64,000 bases of DNA from positions 67,171,296 to 67,235,295 of the forward strand of contig CM053142.1 in the NCBI GenBank assembly GCA_028571685.1, written 5' to 3'. The DNA is from Heterohyrax brucei (lineage: Eukaryota > Chordata > Mammalia > Hyracoidea > Procaviidae). The notes under the pieces are model-generated. The model saw nothing but the letters and a program-made list of their open reading frames with translations, was not told where the DNA came from and ran no database searches. Positions 1 through 12,497 of this stretch are shown here, one piece after another. The stretch's first letter is position 1, and every line of letters starts with the position of its first letter. The position numbers were made by a program, and so were the translations under genes.

Positions 1-940
1 ATAGGCTTCTAAAACATCCATCCAAAAATAAGATAAACGTTATTCACAAATAGCCAAGAGTTTAAAGACAGCTGATCTAAGCTGGGATATGTCCCATAAT
101 GGAGGGTCCAACAAAAGGATTCCAAGCCACATCTGAAATGATTACATTCTCGCAGCCTATACAGACACTCACTACTGCTTTCAGTCTTACCCAAGAACAA
201 AGGAGGCTCTTAACCTAAAGGCCTTCCTTGTACCCCCTATACCAGAAACCAAAACAAACTTATTAATGTTGAATTGATTCTAACTCATAGTGGCTCCTCA
301 GGACAAAGAACTGTAACACAGGGTTTCCTAGGAGTGGCTGGTGATTTCAAACTGCTGACTTTTCAGTTAGCAGCTGAATGCTTAACCATTGAGCAACCAG
401 AGTCCCTGATACATAAAGTATCCAAATTTTTTGAGAAGAGTTCACATCTTACCCAGCCTTACCTGATCAGGGTGAGGACTCTCCTCTAATCCCCATGTCA
501 AAGACATATGTGTCCTTGATCCAGTTTCATGGTACTATTTTACACTTCATTCACTGAAACTCTATTCTGAAATTTTAGATTTTGCTATTTTGCCATTTAG
601 CTTATTGATGAAAACCATGGGAAGAGACAAACAAGACCAAACTTTTGATTTCACAGATGAGGAGAGGAGGCCCAAGGTTAAGAGAGTGTAACTCCAGTAT
701 CATGAATCAAGTTGGTGGTCAAGTTGCTCCTTGTTCTCATCCCGGGGTTCTTTCTGCCCATCCCCTTCAACTGACCATGTGGCATTGAAAAGTATAGTGT
801 GAAACCATAAATTTTATGAAGGAACAAAGGCTGTGCCAGTAATTTACCCCAGCCCCTACTACACATACAAATGCACACGCACACACAGATCTCTTGTCTG
901 AACTTGCCCCCTCCATGGCAGAAAGGACTGTGGCTCTTAC
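1..940 (-). other. ANO2: ANO2 intron (partial), left edge
   Basis: Intron following the exon that ends at 941. It contains one minus-strand AfroSINE (246-406). The rest shows nothing recognisable. Confidence 0.85.
246..406 (-). repeat. AfroSINE
   Basis: Reverse copy. A-rich head, then the RTE-like tail (TTGATTCTAACTCATAG), then the complement of the tRNA-like B and A boxes (GTTAGCAGCTGAATGCTTAACC). Diverged and without clear target duplication. Confidence 0.8.
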
Positions 941-1086
941 TCATTTCCATGTACTCTGGAGTGAGTCCAGTGTAAGGTTCCAAACTGTAGTCTAAGTCCC
1001 ACTGCTCTGGATGTTTTGAGTGGGCAGAATCAGTCTCTCCAGGTTCTGTCTCATCTTTCAGCTTCCGAAAGAGTTTCTTTAATTTC
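941..1086 (-). CDS. ANO2: ANO2 coding exon: TM6-TM7 cytosolic linker and start of TM7
   Basis: This 146-nt exon completes the split proline, encodes 48 codons and leaves in phase 1. A basic stretch ([10 protein letters not shown]) is followed by an acidic linker ([10 protein letters not shown]), then [22 protein letters not shown]. The two glutamates of EYMEM correspond to calcium ligands E702 and E705 of mouse TMEM16A. Counting from E654 in the previous exon places them at exactly those positions, so the linker has the same length as in TMEM16A. The acceptor lies in TTTCTTTTTCAG and the donor is ATGA|GTAAGA. The last two ligands (E734 and D738 equivalents) should lie in the next exon, beyond the left edge. 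Confidence 0.95.
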
Positions 1087-2270
1087 CTGAAAAAGAAATG
1101 AACTAAGTCACTGAAAGATTCTGGAGGACAGGGTTAGTTGCACAGGCAGAAATGAGGAAAACTAAGTTTTTGACTCTAAAGCTATCTTTGATCCAAGGAT
1201 GGACAAGATTACTTTTTTCCTAAAGACAATCCAAGTGGTCCTTTATCAAGATAACAAAAGGTCTCACCCAACAAAGGAACAGTTTTTTTCAAACTCAAAG
1301 AAACTTTTAATTCTTCCTTGTGTTTGATAAACAATAAAGCTGCTTTTTCCATCAAATGCTGAGACGGAGCCCGTCCCATCATGTAACAAATGATCTGTCT
1401 ATCATCTTCACGGTGAGGGGAGGTGGTGTTAGAAAACAGAAAACAAGAGAGACCCTCCTCTTAGTCTTCCCAGCTCAAACATTCTCTTCAGGTATCAAAT
1501 CAACACCTTTCTAATTAACGTCAGTCTAAATCTTATATACCATATTCAGGATTTTCTAAGTTCAGAATAAGATAATTATTGGCCCAGCTTCTTGGGTTTT
1601 GTGTGAGGATTAAGTGAAATAATGTTTATACAGTCTTTAGCACAGTATCTGAACACAGTAAGCATTCAAATAATTATTTTTCATGTTAAATGCTGATATG
1701 TCTGAGGGTACAATATTTTCATATTGGCATTGCTATACAATACATGCACAATGCAAATATGTGAAGAAGCAAGGTGACAAATCTGCTGAGAGGATTTCTA
1801 GGCAATAGCTGGGAAGACAATCAACTTGAGAGCCGTCAGAATCATAGGCACAAAGAACACAAGAGAATTTTGAAGTTCATCCTCTAACCACGTACAAGAA
1901 ATGCTCTACCACAATCCTGGCATAAGATATCCACTCCTACATAGAGATTTCCAATGAGGCACTACCGTATCATAAGGCATCGCAGTGTACTGTTAGAAAG
2001 TACCTTCTGGCAGTTAGTGGAAATCTACCGATTCAAAATGATATTCTGATCAGTGTTCTGTCTAGTATCATCTACCTTCAGGAAAATGTAGTATAGAAGT
2101 GTGGATAAGAGTCTGATCTTTAGTGGTAGAAGGTGGTCATTTAAAACACAGTTCCACAATTCTCCAGTTCTGTTTTACTGGGCAAGTTTTAAAATCCTGA
2201 AAGGTTTAGCTTTCTTATCTATAAAGTGAGAAAATAAGTATTAATTAGCCCTTATAAAATAACATATTAT

Positions 2271-2446
2271 CAAGTTGATTCCTATTCATGCCAACCCTGT
2301 GTATGTCAGAGTAAAGTGTACTCTTTAGGGTTTTCAGTGGCTGACTTTTCAGAAATAAATGGGCTTTTTTCTGAGGCACCTCTGAGCAGATTCAAACCTC
2401 AAATATCTGTTAATAGCCGAGTGTATTTATACACTACCCAGGAATT
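2271..2446 (-). repeat. AfroSINE, long subtype
   Basis: Reverse copy of the roughly 200-bp subtype. The shared tail and the GTTAATAGCCGAG tRNA-like end are visible. It sits directly next to a second reverse copy at 2463. Confidence 0.7.
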
Positions 2447-2462
2447 CACAGGAGTCCCATTA

Positions 2463-2672
2463 AACCAAAATATCAGTTGCCATCAATTCCATTTCAACTT
2501 ATGGAGACCCCATGTGTTTCACAGTAGAATTACATTCCATGGGCTTTCAAGGTTGTGATCTTCCGGAAGCAAATCACAGGAGCTTCCTCCTGAGGTGCCT
2601 CTAGACGGGTTTGAACCACCAACTTTTTGGTCAGTATTCAACTGCTTAACTACCTGCACCATCCAGAGACTT
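2463..2672 (-). repeat. AfroSINE, long subtype
   Basis: Reverse copy with the tail TTGCCATCAATTCCATTTC, the middle GAGGTGCCTCTAGACGGG and the tRNA-like end GGTTTGAACC...CTTAACTACCTGCACC. Tandem neighbour of the copy ending near 2446. Confidence 0.8.
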
Positions 2673-5339
2673 CAAGTAGTAAAAACGAGATGATGTGTAC
2701 AAAGTGTCAAATTCAGGGAACATGTTAAGAACTCAACAAATGCATCTTTCACTGTCCCTATCATCACTGTTATCAAAAGACGACTGAAAAAATGAGGTAA
2801 GAGGTCCATAGAGGTAGCAGTAATAAAATTTTCATAATAAAGCTTCAAGTAATAATTACATGATAATCAGAAATTAGGACAAACTAAAAGATGCCTTAAA
2901 ATTCTGACATAAGACAGTGGGCTGAGACCCAAGAACTACACAGTGGGTCAGAGAGAACGAGAGGGAAGATAAAAATAAAACAGAGAAAAAGAAGGAAGAA
3001 AGGTAGGGAGAAAGGACGGTGGTGGGAAGAGAGAAGGGAAGGTCTCAAACCAGAACTCAAACTGAGACTTCATCTCCAGGTACCAGTAATCAGAATATTT
3101 GGTCAAATCCTAGTAAACATTAGTGGTTTACATTAAACATGGATACATAGAATACATTTACATATTCCTACTGGCTTCTAAAATGTCACTAAAAACACAG
3201 TGAAGGGATGAAAAATATGTATGAAAGCATAGGCTTAAAAAATAGTTATGAAACAATAGTGAAATAAGACGTGAATTACTATCTTGGAAGATGGACAGTA
3301 GACGAAGGAGTTAGCAAAGCTGTGATGTTTGAGTGCCAAGTGTCTACAGTGGAGGATGGTTGTGAGAAGCAACCTAATTCATGAGGCAAAGCCTCAAAAG
3401 GTTCAGGAATTAGAGACACACCAGGCCTCCCCAACGGTAGCAGAGTGGTGATTGGTCAAAGCACTGCTTGGGAACAGCAGACCCTAATGCCTCTGTCCAC
3501 CATATTCCGCAGGTGGCTGCACTTTCCAACTTTTACGAGATCAAGAAGCTTATTCTGAGGATCAGATAAACCAGGCAAACTAGAGATCTAAAATAAATTC
3601 AATAAAATGATAGAGAGATACAGTCAAATAACTTTCCTTCTCTCCCCCCCACCCCACACAGTAGGTCAAAAGACAAAGAAATGGGTAACAGAAAAGAACA
3701 TTCACAGAGCAATCTAGGAACTTCAAAATCTATTTAAAAAGAGGGGACAAGTAAACCGAGGGGAGCGAAATAAAAAGGAGGAAGAAAGAAAATGTCTCAA
3801 AAGTGATGGACATGCATTTTCTGATTAGAAGAATCCATTCAGCATAGTGATAAGAAAAAGGCCAAAGCACGTCATTAGGAAATTTCTGAGCTCTTAGGAT
3901 AATGAAAAGGGTTCTAAAACCTTCCAGGTTCAGGGGGATAAACTTACATCCTCTACATATTAGTGTTTATCAAAAAGATACTGAAATTCTTGACATAGCC
4001 CTGTGACACAAAGCAACGTAGCAACGTACTAGCAATCAGAGGACAAATAATTTCAGCACAGAATTCTACACCCAAAGTTAACATTAAATATGAAGGCAAA
4101 ATAAAGACATTTTCAGATACGCAAGATTTCACAAAAGTTAGCCTATGCACCCATTCTCAGGAAGTTCAGGAGGATGAATTTCACCCAACAAGGATATAAA
4201 GCAAGAAAGAAAATAATATGAAATCTAGCAACAGGAAATCCAATTGAAAGAAGGAGATGTAGACTCTAACTCAGATAGACAGCCACATAAAAGGGCAGCA
4301 AGCAAACAGTTCTTGTTGGAACAAGAGAATAAAGAGATCCTAGGAGACTGTCTCCAGGAAAAAAATAACTGTGGCTGATAAAATCCTTGATGCGCTCAAT
4401 GAGGTACTCTAACCAGGAAAGAAGGCACTAAAACAAGTCTTACCCACAATATATAATGAATATTATGATGGTTGAAGTTTCAGTAATGATGAGAACAGAA
4501 AAACCTAACCTGGCCTAAGGGAGAAGTCCTCTCTCAGGACCCATGTGTAAGCCAAAAGAAATGGTCACAGATTATAGAAAAAGATCAGAAAAGATGAAGA
4601 ATAGAGTGAAAGGTGAAGGAGTGTGGTTGGCAAAAGAAACCATTTGTGCAACAGCCCAAGGCAGATGTGAGAATTGCTTGTACATGGGACTGGAGGAGTC
4701 AAAATACTTAAAGCATTATTTTATATATGTACAACATGCTGTGGCTAGGTACCAAATGAAGAAAGCTAAGACCTGAGAGGTAGAGTAAACTCACAGCACC
4801 AAAGTCCTCATAAGCCTCATTATTCAGCGGCTCAGAAGAAATGATGGTAGCAGAATTTAAGGTGACACTGGTGGACATTAAGAGATGTATTTGTGATATG
4901 CTTAAAACTAAAAACAAACAAATCCACTGACATGCTTAGGAAGTGAAATTAAGATGGAAATAGATTTTCCATGGCAGGTGAAGGAGAATGAAAAATCAAG
5001 GATGATTGCCAGTCTCTGGGCATGTATGTCATTTTCTTATATAGGAAACAATAGATAAGAAATCATTTTAGTGATGAAGAGGAGTAAAAGAAATTGTGGA
5101 CACACTGAGGTAGAACAGCCTATAAGACAACAAGCAGACACGTGTAGTAAGCAGTTGTGTATACGTGTCTAGAGCTCTGAAAACAGGTCTGGGCTGGAGA
5201 TAGAGATCTAAGAGTCACCATAACAACAGCAAACAAAGTCCTAGCGACAAACCATATCACTTAGTATACTGCATAGAACAGAGGGTCAAGAAAGAGCCCT
5301 GATAAATATTGGTAGCTAAAGGATACGGTTGAGGGAAAG

Positions 5340-5545
5340 GTCCTTGTGCAGTACAAATGGTTAGCACACTTGGCTACTAACTAAAAAGTTAGAGGTTCGA
5401 GTCCACTCAGAGGTACCATGGAAGAAAGGCCTGCTAATATATTTTCAACAAGTCAGCCACCGAAAACCCTATGGAGCACAGCGCTATTCTGACACATGCA
5501 GGGTTTGCAAAATTTGGAGTTGACTCAATGACAGTGGAAGCAAAA
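5340..5545 (+). repeat. AfroSINE, long subtype
   Basis: Forward copy. A-box-like GGTTAGCACACTTGGC, B-box AGGTTCGAGTCC, the middle GAAGAAAGGCCTG, and the tail GAGTTGACTCAATGACAGTGG. This is one of the clearer long-type copies. Confidence 0.9.
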
Positions 5546-6479
5546 GAGCCCTCAAAAGACAAGGAAGGTGCAGTCATAGAAACACAAAGCCGGTTGTGGT
5601 ACTGCATGCCCAGAAGACAAGGGAAGAAGAGCTTCAGCTTCTTGTGGTCAATAGTGTAATATCCTGCAGCTAGGTTTAAAAAAAAAAGATGAAGGGGAAA
5701 AAAAGATCCCCCCAAAATGCTTATGACTCCCTCATTCCCAGAAGTTTCTCTCCTGGAGATCTCAGTGACCTTTAAAAAAATAATAATAATAGAGAAAATC
5801 CTCCAGACCAGGGTTTAACAGCAATCCTGAGTTGTATAACATACAGATGGGTCATTTGGAAAACTTCAGATTACGATTTCAACCGTATGATGCTCTGACT
5901 CATTAAAATAACTCCTTTGATGCGATTCCTTGTCCTTTTCATCTGCTGTTTTTCTGTCCCTTTTGAACCACAAGTCTCAGGCACTCTCCCCGGAAGGCTC
6001 CAACTTTGCCTTTGCCTGTGCTCCACGGGCTCATACCAAGGACATGGAGACTATCTGTCCCACCTGGCCTCCCTGCTGCTGGAATCTGGATCCCAGGCAG
6101 ATTCCCACAGACCCAGGCTCCATACGCTTCTAGATGCATCACAGAAGGCAGGACCAAGCCCTCACTTGGCCAAACAGCAGGAAAACATCCATCTTTGAGC
6201 TATGTATTCCTTTTCTTGACATCTGACAAATGTTCAAATTTGTTCCTTTAACTTCTGATTCAAGACCAGATTCTACCTTACTGAAAACATGAACCTCCTT
6301 TGCCTGTGATAGTTTTAAAGAGAGACTATTTTATGTCTTGAAATGTAACACATATCACATTTATGAAAAGGAAGCAGAAAGTTTATGAAATCTTACCAGC
6401 TGTGTTCAGGAGTATGTTGCAGCTATTTAGGGATGTGATCTGCTGTTGCTTTGAGTAAGAGTAGGGAGAGAAGCACGGA

Positions 6480-6752
6480 CAGAACTGTCTTGGAAGAAGT
6501 ACAGCCGGAATGCTCCTTAGAAGCAAGGATGGGGAGACTTCATCTTAAGTACTTTGGACACGCTATCAGGAGCGGCCAGTGAAAAGGAGGAAGACTGTCA
6601 ATGAGATGGACCGACACAGTGGCTACAACAGTGGGCTCAAGCACAGCAACAATTGTAAGGACGGGGCAGGACCAGGAAGAGTTTTGTCCTCTCATACAAA
6701 GGGTCACCAAGAAGTGGAACCAGCTTCACAGTGACACCTAGCAACAGTAACA
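6480..6752 (+). mobile_element. RTE LINE 3' end fragment
   Basis: Resembles the terminal part of the RTE copies at 15.5-15.8, 39.5 and 51.5 kb: TGTCTTGGAAGAAGTACAGCC, TACTTTGGACACG and the GGAAGACTGTCAATGAGATGG block. A strongly 5'-truncated copy with no intact frame. Confidence 0.85.
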
Positions 6753-7760
6753 GGGACAAGAGCACATTTTACTAGCAGAAGTATTAGTCTGTCTTTCTGC
6801 TCTGTTCCTCCCAAAATATGTTCAGGAGAGAATCCAGTATGTGAAAAAAGTGGCATTTACCCTTCCACCAAATATCCAGCTCTCCAAATGACAAAAGGCC
6901 CATTTCTGGTTTTGCTTGAACAAATGCTAGACTTAATTTGAGAAAAAAATTATAGGGAGAAGTTGGGATGTAGTGTGACAAGTTTTAGTGGTACCATACC
7001 ATTTGGGTCTAAGGTTTATTTTGCACAAACACATATGGGAAAGGCAAGGTGTTTGGGGGCTAACCAACACCCTGCCAACAGACTCAGCTAATAAACAGCA
7101 CAAGACCAGACTCTGCCACGCTGCTCACGCTGCCTGAAGTCTTCTCAGAAGGAACTGCCCACAGACATTATTCTGAGGCCAGCAATATTAACAGCCATCC
7201 TGCTCCTCTCTGGAAAGCATCCATCACAGCTGTGTCAGGCCCCAGGAGCATGGGGTTGCGTGAGTAGGGCAGGTCCAAGGCCAAACCATGCAGCTAAGTT
7301 TTATCTATTATCATGTCCTCATTAGTCACAGAGCTGCCTTAAAGGAGCTTAATGCTCTCAGTTTTACAGCCCCACTTGGAAGCATTTTATTTTTCCAACT
7401 CCAGTCAAAAGCTGCATGTACCAGATCCAGGCCTAGTTAAAGTAGGGCTGTCCTTCTATCTGGTGGAAGATGCCCGGAGGGAGAGTGGGACTTCCATAGT
7501 GGCCCTCTCTGGGCTTCCTACAGGATTTCTGTGTAGGATAGCTATGAGGGAACAAATGTTACTTCTCCAAGGGCCCAAAGGGAGACTGCACAGCTTTCTT
7601 GAACAGTGATGAAAAAAAAAAGACTGAGTAGTTAGGGTAAGTTCATGGCATCTAAAGCCTGACAGTTCTGTAAGCCCTATTATGCAGTGGTTTGGATCGA
7701 AGGTAGGAGGGTCTAGGGTCATAACCGTGGACACAAAGAGACATACTTAAGATGTGCTTC

Positions 7761-7924
7761 CAAAACCAAAACCAAACTTATTGCCATATACTCAATTCCA
7801 ACTCATAGCAACCCAATAGGGCAAGGCAGAACTGCCCCACAGGGTCTCCACGGAGTGGCTGGTGGATTTGAACTGCCACCCTTTGGTTAGCAGCCAAGCC
7901 CTTAATCACCATGCCACCAGTGCT
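7761..7924 (-). repeat. AfroSINE, short subtype
   Basis: Clean reverse copy: TTGCCATATACTCAATTCC tail, GTGGATTTGAACTGCC B box and CTTAATCACCATGCCACCAG A-box end. Confidence 0.92.
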
Positions 7925-8670
7925 ACATAACATACTTAGGAGGTAGAATTAAGAAGATGATAGTGGATTTTACATTGGAGGTGAAAGACAATGCCTTGGC
8001 TCATAGAGACTTATGGGCTTAAAAGATGATCATATTCTCCAGAACCAATATTTCCCTAGCCTAGAAAGCATTCCATGAGCAACTCACATGACATCTTTAG
8101 GTCTCTGCCCTTGACATTTCATATCACTAGGGCACACAGGGAAATACTGATTTCCTTTTCTGCTCTCAGTTCCTCTGACCCTAGTTTGCCACTGGTATAC
8201 CTTTAACTACTTCCCAATGTCTGTGTGTCTCTCTTTTCAACAAAGACATGCAGAACTTAGAGTAATTCCCTTTGGTAGGAGATAAAACTATTGATTACTT
8301 AATAATGCTTTATGTCTGTTGTAGTTTTTTTTCTTTTCCACTGTTGTTTGTTACTCATGGTAACCAATGCAGTTAGCTTTCCATTTTCAGAAGTGCCACA
8401 AATTTAGGAAAACAATGAGTCGACTTAGGGGAAATTAATATGTAAACAGATGTTAAGTTAGACATGGAAGAAAAAAATAAAAATTGGTTGACAGTGATTG
8501 ATGTTTTGGAAGTGATATTCTAAGGCAAGACCCTTACTGGACTGCGAGGTTCTCAAGACTATCAAAGTTGTGTTAAGTGTCCACCACCCACACACACGCA
8601 CATGTACACAAAATCTAATGAGAATTTTGCACACTCAGGATAAGGGGTAAATTACAAACACCTGGCCTAC

Positions 8671-8770
8671 TGGGAGCCAGGTAAATAGACTAAGTAGAAG
8701 ACCAGAGGTCAAAAGAGTGGGGAAAAAAAAAAGATCATCTCATGCCCACAAACAATTCTGTCAAGAACAC
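8671..8770 (+). repeat. Unidentified local repeat, copy A (truncated)
   Basis: Shares GTAAAT.GACTAAGTAGAAG, a GTCAAAAGAGTGGGGAAAA stretch and CTCATGCCCACAA with copies at 10231 and 10514. Its right end is cut where the AfroSINE at 8771 begins. Confidence 0.75.
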
Positions 8771-8958
8771 AACAGTTAAGTGTTTGTCCACTCATTGAAA
8801 AGCTGACAGTTCAAACCTATCCAGAGGCTCCACAGGAGAAAGACCTCATGTTCTACTTCCATAAAGATTACACCAAGAAAATTCTACAGGAGAGTTCTGG
8901 TCTGTCACACGGGGTCACTATAAGTCAAAAATTGATTTGGCAGCAACCAACAACAACT
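8771..8958 (+). repeat. AfroSINE, long subtype
   Basis: Forward copy with CAGTTAAGTGTTTG, ACAGTTCAAACC and the tail GGGGTCACTATAAGTC, ending in AACCAACAACAAC. Confidence 0.8.
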
Positions 8959-10084
8959 TAGCTTTCAAATAAAGGGAAATTAGATAGTTTTTAAATTTTT
9001 AAAAATTTTCTTCAAAAGAATCTTAGAAAATTGCTTTTAGAGGTAGCTGGCAAGCCCCAAATGATCAATCTTTCAACAGTATATTCTTACCATATTTATT
9101 TTACCCCAAACATTCTTGTTCAGTGTGACCATCTACCTAACTCCTAAGACCTGTTTCTGTTTTTGAAAGTCATATTTGACCCCAAAATTTAGTATTTATC
9201 TCCCTTAGGAAAAAAAATTCGATATAGTCTTTGAATGCACATGAAAACATTGCTGTGAACCAAAAGTCACCAGGCACAAGACAGAAATAAAACCTACTGT
9301 TCCCAACTTGGTTTTTTCAGCCTCACTCCATGGACTTGAAACACTTAGAAAGCATCACGTGTATACAGAAAAGTCTGTGACACCTAGTAAAATCTTTTCA
9401 ACCTGGAACTCCCAGAAAATGGTCTTCCTTTCTCAGATGTACATACTTTCTGGATACCAAAGCATTTATCCAAACTGGGTTGTTATATAACTGTGTGGGA
9501 TGTAAATCTTTCTAGAATAATTTTCCCAAGATCACACAGTAAGTACATTGTAAAGTTTAGCTTTAAACCCAAATATGTTAGGCCACCAAATCTCTGCCCT
9601 ACGGAGATGCAGTACCCCAAAGAGCTAAAAATCACTAGGTCTGATTTCTATAATTTATGTATGTCCTTCCTCACTATCAGATATGACTGTCCTTTCCCTA
9701 TTGACTATGGAAGATTTTTAAAAATTACTATTATTCTACTTATTCCATGTATCTCAATTTGTGTCATTCATAAGACTGTCAGGTGTTTGAACTCTGGATT
9801 GGAAGAGTCTAATTTATCAAGAGTTGGCTCTGAGTAGGGGGTAGAAAATCCACTACTGATAAATATTGTGATTTCTTATGACCAATCTCAAAATACTATC
9901 TGATGGAACTTTGGAAAACATTCTAGGATTTGGTTAGAAGAAATTTTACTCTACATCCTTGAACTACATAATTATGTTGCATGTGTCCACTGGCAAACTA
10001 GGAAATTATAGACTTGAAGTAGAAATTAGTTGTATTTGGAACAGGTATTTGGAATAGGTGATGACCACCTTCAAACAGTAAAGG

Positions 10085-10200
10085 ATAGGCTCATAGGCTG
10101 TTAGAGCTGAAAAGCACCTTAGATCTGATTGTAATCCCACTGTTTTAAAAAGATGAAGACAGTGAGACTTAGAGAAGTGATGGCCCACAGCTTTATAAAC
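10085..10200. repeat. MIR-like ancient SINE fragment
   Basis: Weak match by eye to the MIR core region (GAGACTTAGAGAAGTGATGGCCCACAG-type text, given here in part). Old and low-confidence. Confidence 0.4.
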
Positions 10201-10230
10201 TACTATGTGATTGACATCAGTTAAAGTGTG

Positions 10231-10384
10231 GCTTCTGAGTTCCGGGTAAATGCACTAAGTAGAAGACCAGATGTCAAAAGAGTGGGGAAAAAAAGATCAC
10301 CTCATGCCCACAAGCAATTCTGTCAAGAGCAGAATGCTTGTAGAAGAACAGTTTCCGAAGGACAGGTGTCCTTCCCAGATGTCA
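10231..10384 (+). repeat. Unidentified local repeat, copy B
   Basis: About 154 bp beginning GCTTCTGAGTTCCGGGTAAA and ending TCCTTCCCAGATGTC. It is a direct repeat of 10514-10668, with a 129-bp spacer between them. Confidence 0.85.
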
Positions 10385-10513
10385 GTCTTCAAGACAAAGA
10401 GTCACGTTCTAGTTTCATCTGCTGTGGAGCTGATGGAGTTGATGGCTGGGGAACATGCCAGCACACTGTCCAGACATATGCCTGAGTCCTTGTCACTCTT
10501 ACATTGTATAAAA

Positions 10514-10668
10514 AGCTTCTGAGTTCTGGGTAAATGGAGTAAGTCGAAGACCAGATGTCCAAAGACAGAAAAAAAAATGTCCATCTTATGCCTATAAACA
10601 ATACCATCCAGAGCAGAATGCTTGTAGAAGAACAGCATTCTGAAGAACAGGTGTCCTTCCCAGATGTT
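10514..10668 (+). repeat. Unidentified local repeat, copy C
   Basis: Direct repeat of copy B. It keeps GCAGAATGCTTGTAGAAGAA and CAGGTGTCCTTCCCAGATGT unchanged but has diverged in the middle. I do not recognise the family. Confidence 0.85.
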
Positions 10669-10996
10669 TGAAGGGGAATGAGGACTGTCTTTTGTAGGAA
10701 GAATGTAGGGGAGGATCTTCTAGCTTCAAAAAGGCCAGATATGACTTTGGTACCATCTGTATATTCTCTGGCAGTTTGTCCACAGAAAATGGTATTTCTA
10801 AGACGGTAAGTTTGTAGAGAACAAGGACCCTCTGTTTCACCAGTTTCACTTGACTGTCACTGAATGACTTTTAGTCAGCAGGCAGGGAATAAGGCTAAGT
10901 TTCAGAGGGTTGAGGTTCTTAAGACTGATGATTTCTTGATGTATGTCTGGAGATTGGTTTAATCAGGGAGATATAACAAGCTTCCCAGATACAAAT

Positions 10997-11463
10997 TGTT
11001 ATGGATTGAACTGTGTCCCACCAAAATGTATGTCTACTTGGCTAGGCTATGTTTCTCAGTATTGTGAGGCTGTCCTCCAGTGTGTGATCTGATGTGCTAT
11101 AAACCCTAACCTCTATGATGTTAATGAGGCAGGATTAAAGGCAGTTCTGTTAATGAGGCAGGACACAATCCACAGCATTAGGTAATAGAGAAGAGGGAGA
11201 CCTCATGCCCCCAATAAAGAAGAGCTAGGAGAAGAGTGAATACTTTGGTCCTGGGGTTCCTGGAGTGAGAAATTCCTACATCCAAGAGAAGACTGATGAC
11301 AAGGACTTTCTCCCAGAGCTAACAGACAGAGAAAGTCTCCCCCTGGAGCTGGTGCTCTGAATTCAGACTTCTAACCTCTGAGATTGTGAGCGAACACATT
11401 TTTGTTTGTTAAAGTCATCCACTTGTGATTTTTCTGTTGTAGCAGCACTAGACAACCAAGCCA
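10997..11463 (+). mobile_element. Solo LTR (ERVL/MaLR-like)
   Basis: A 467-bp element that begins TGTTATGGATTGAA, ends GCCA and is flanked by CAAAT (10992-10996 and 11464-11468), a perfect 5-bp target duplication. The TGTTATGGATTGAA start and the 3' TTGTTAAAGTCATCCACTTGT region resemble MaLR-type LTRs. A related LTR lies at 54884. No internal retroviral sequence is present. Confidence 0.85.
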
Positions 11464-12497
11464 CAAATGTTCCTTCCAATCCTCCTCCAAAGAAAGCATG
11501 GAGCACCTGAAGTTGTTCCCATGTGTAGAAGGAAAATCATCCCAAGTATTTAGCTCAACAAATGGCAGGTGATGGTGAGAACTTTTCTGAGGACTCTGAT
11601 GACAAGTGTCAAGAGAGAACGCTGTATATTTTCACTCTTTGAAGTAGGGTTCTTATTAAAAATGGTTTTACATCCAGGTAAACTAAATTGTCTCCATGAT
11701 AACTTCAAATCTATAAATGGGATTCTGAGAAAGACTAAAGATAGCTTTCCTGGGGATCTTTCAGACATTTGGGGCCCTAAAAGCAAATATTGCTGGTATA
11801 ATCATATATGAAGAAGAGGGTTGGACTATATATTCCTTAATGACTCCATCCAGCCCAAGGAACTTCAGACTCAGCAACCTACTCAGTGAATAGACTCAGT
11901 GAATAGGAAAGGACTTTTGCCTTTCCTATGTCCATGACCTTCCCCAAGACTTTGGTCAGGAAACTGCCATCTCTTTGAGCCTACTCCACCCTATCTGAAT
12001 CACCACCTGGGTCATGAGGGGTATTTGTGGAAAGACTTCAATCAGTCTACTGTTTAGAAAAGAAAAATTATTTCTTTAGACAAAATAATGGCAAATCATT
12101 TCATTAGTTAGTTATCTTCGAAGAAATGAACATACTCTGGAAGAAACGCCTCTGCTTATGCAGCCTTCTTTGACTAATTCAAAATTCCATACTTTTACTT
12201 ATTCTGAATTCTGACAGAGTTTAGACCACCTGGTTTCATGAAGTCTATTTTGTCCCCCAAGCTAAAAATCTAAGCTTTGGGAAGATGAGTCATCTCATAC
12301 ATAATTTTTTCTTTATTTAACTACCTACAAAACTTGTGCATAGGTTGAAAACAAGGAACCAGAGATTAATTTTGCTCAGAATGCAAAATTTGTGAGTATA
12401 GTTCTCATCCTCCAAGAACTGTGCCTATTTAGCCAGGAGGTAAAGGCAATACATTCCCTGGAAGCCATCCCACAGTACAAACAGTGGTATTCCTGGT

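Noticed and set aside
9493-9837. 114-aa plus-strand ORF
   Set aside because: No recognisable domain and no coding-like composition; random intronic ORFs of this length are expected in 64 kb.
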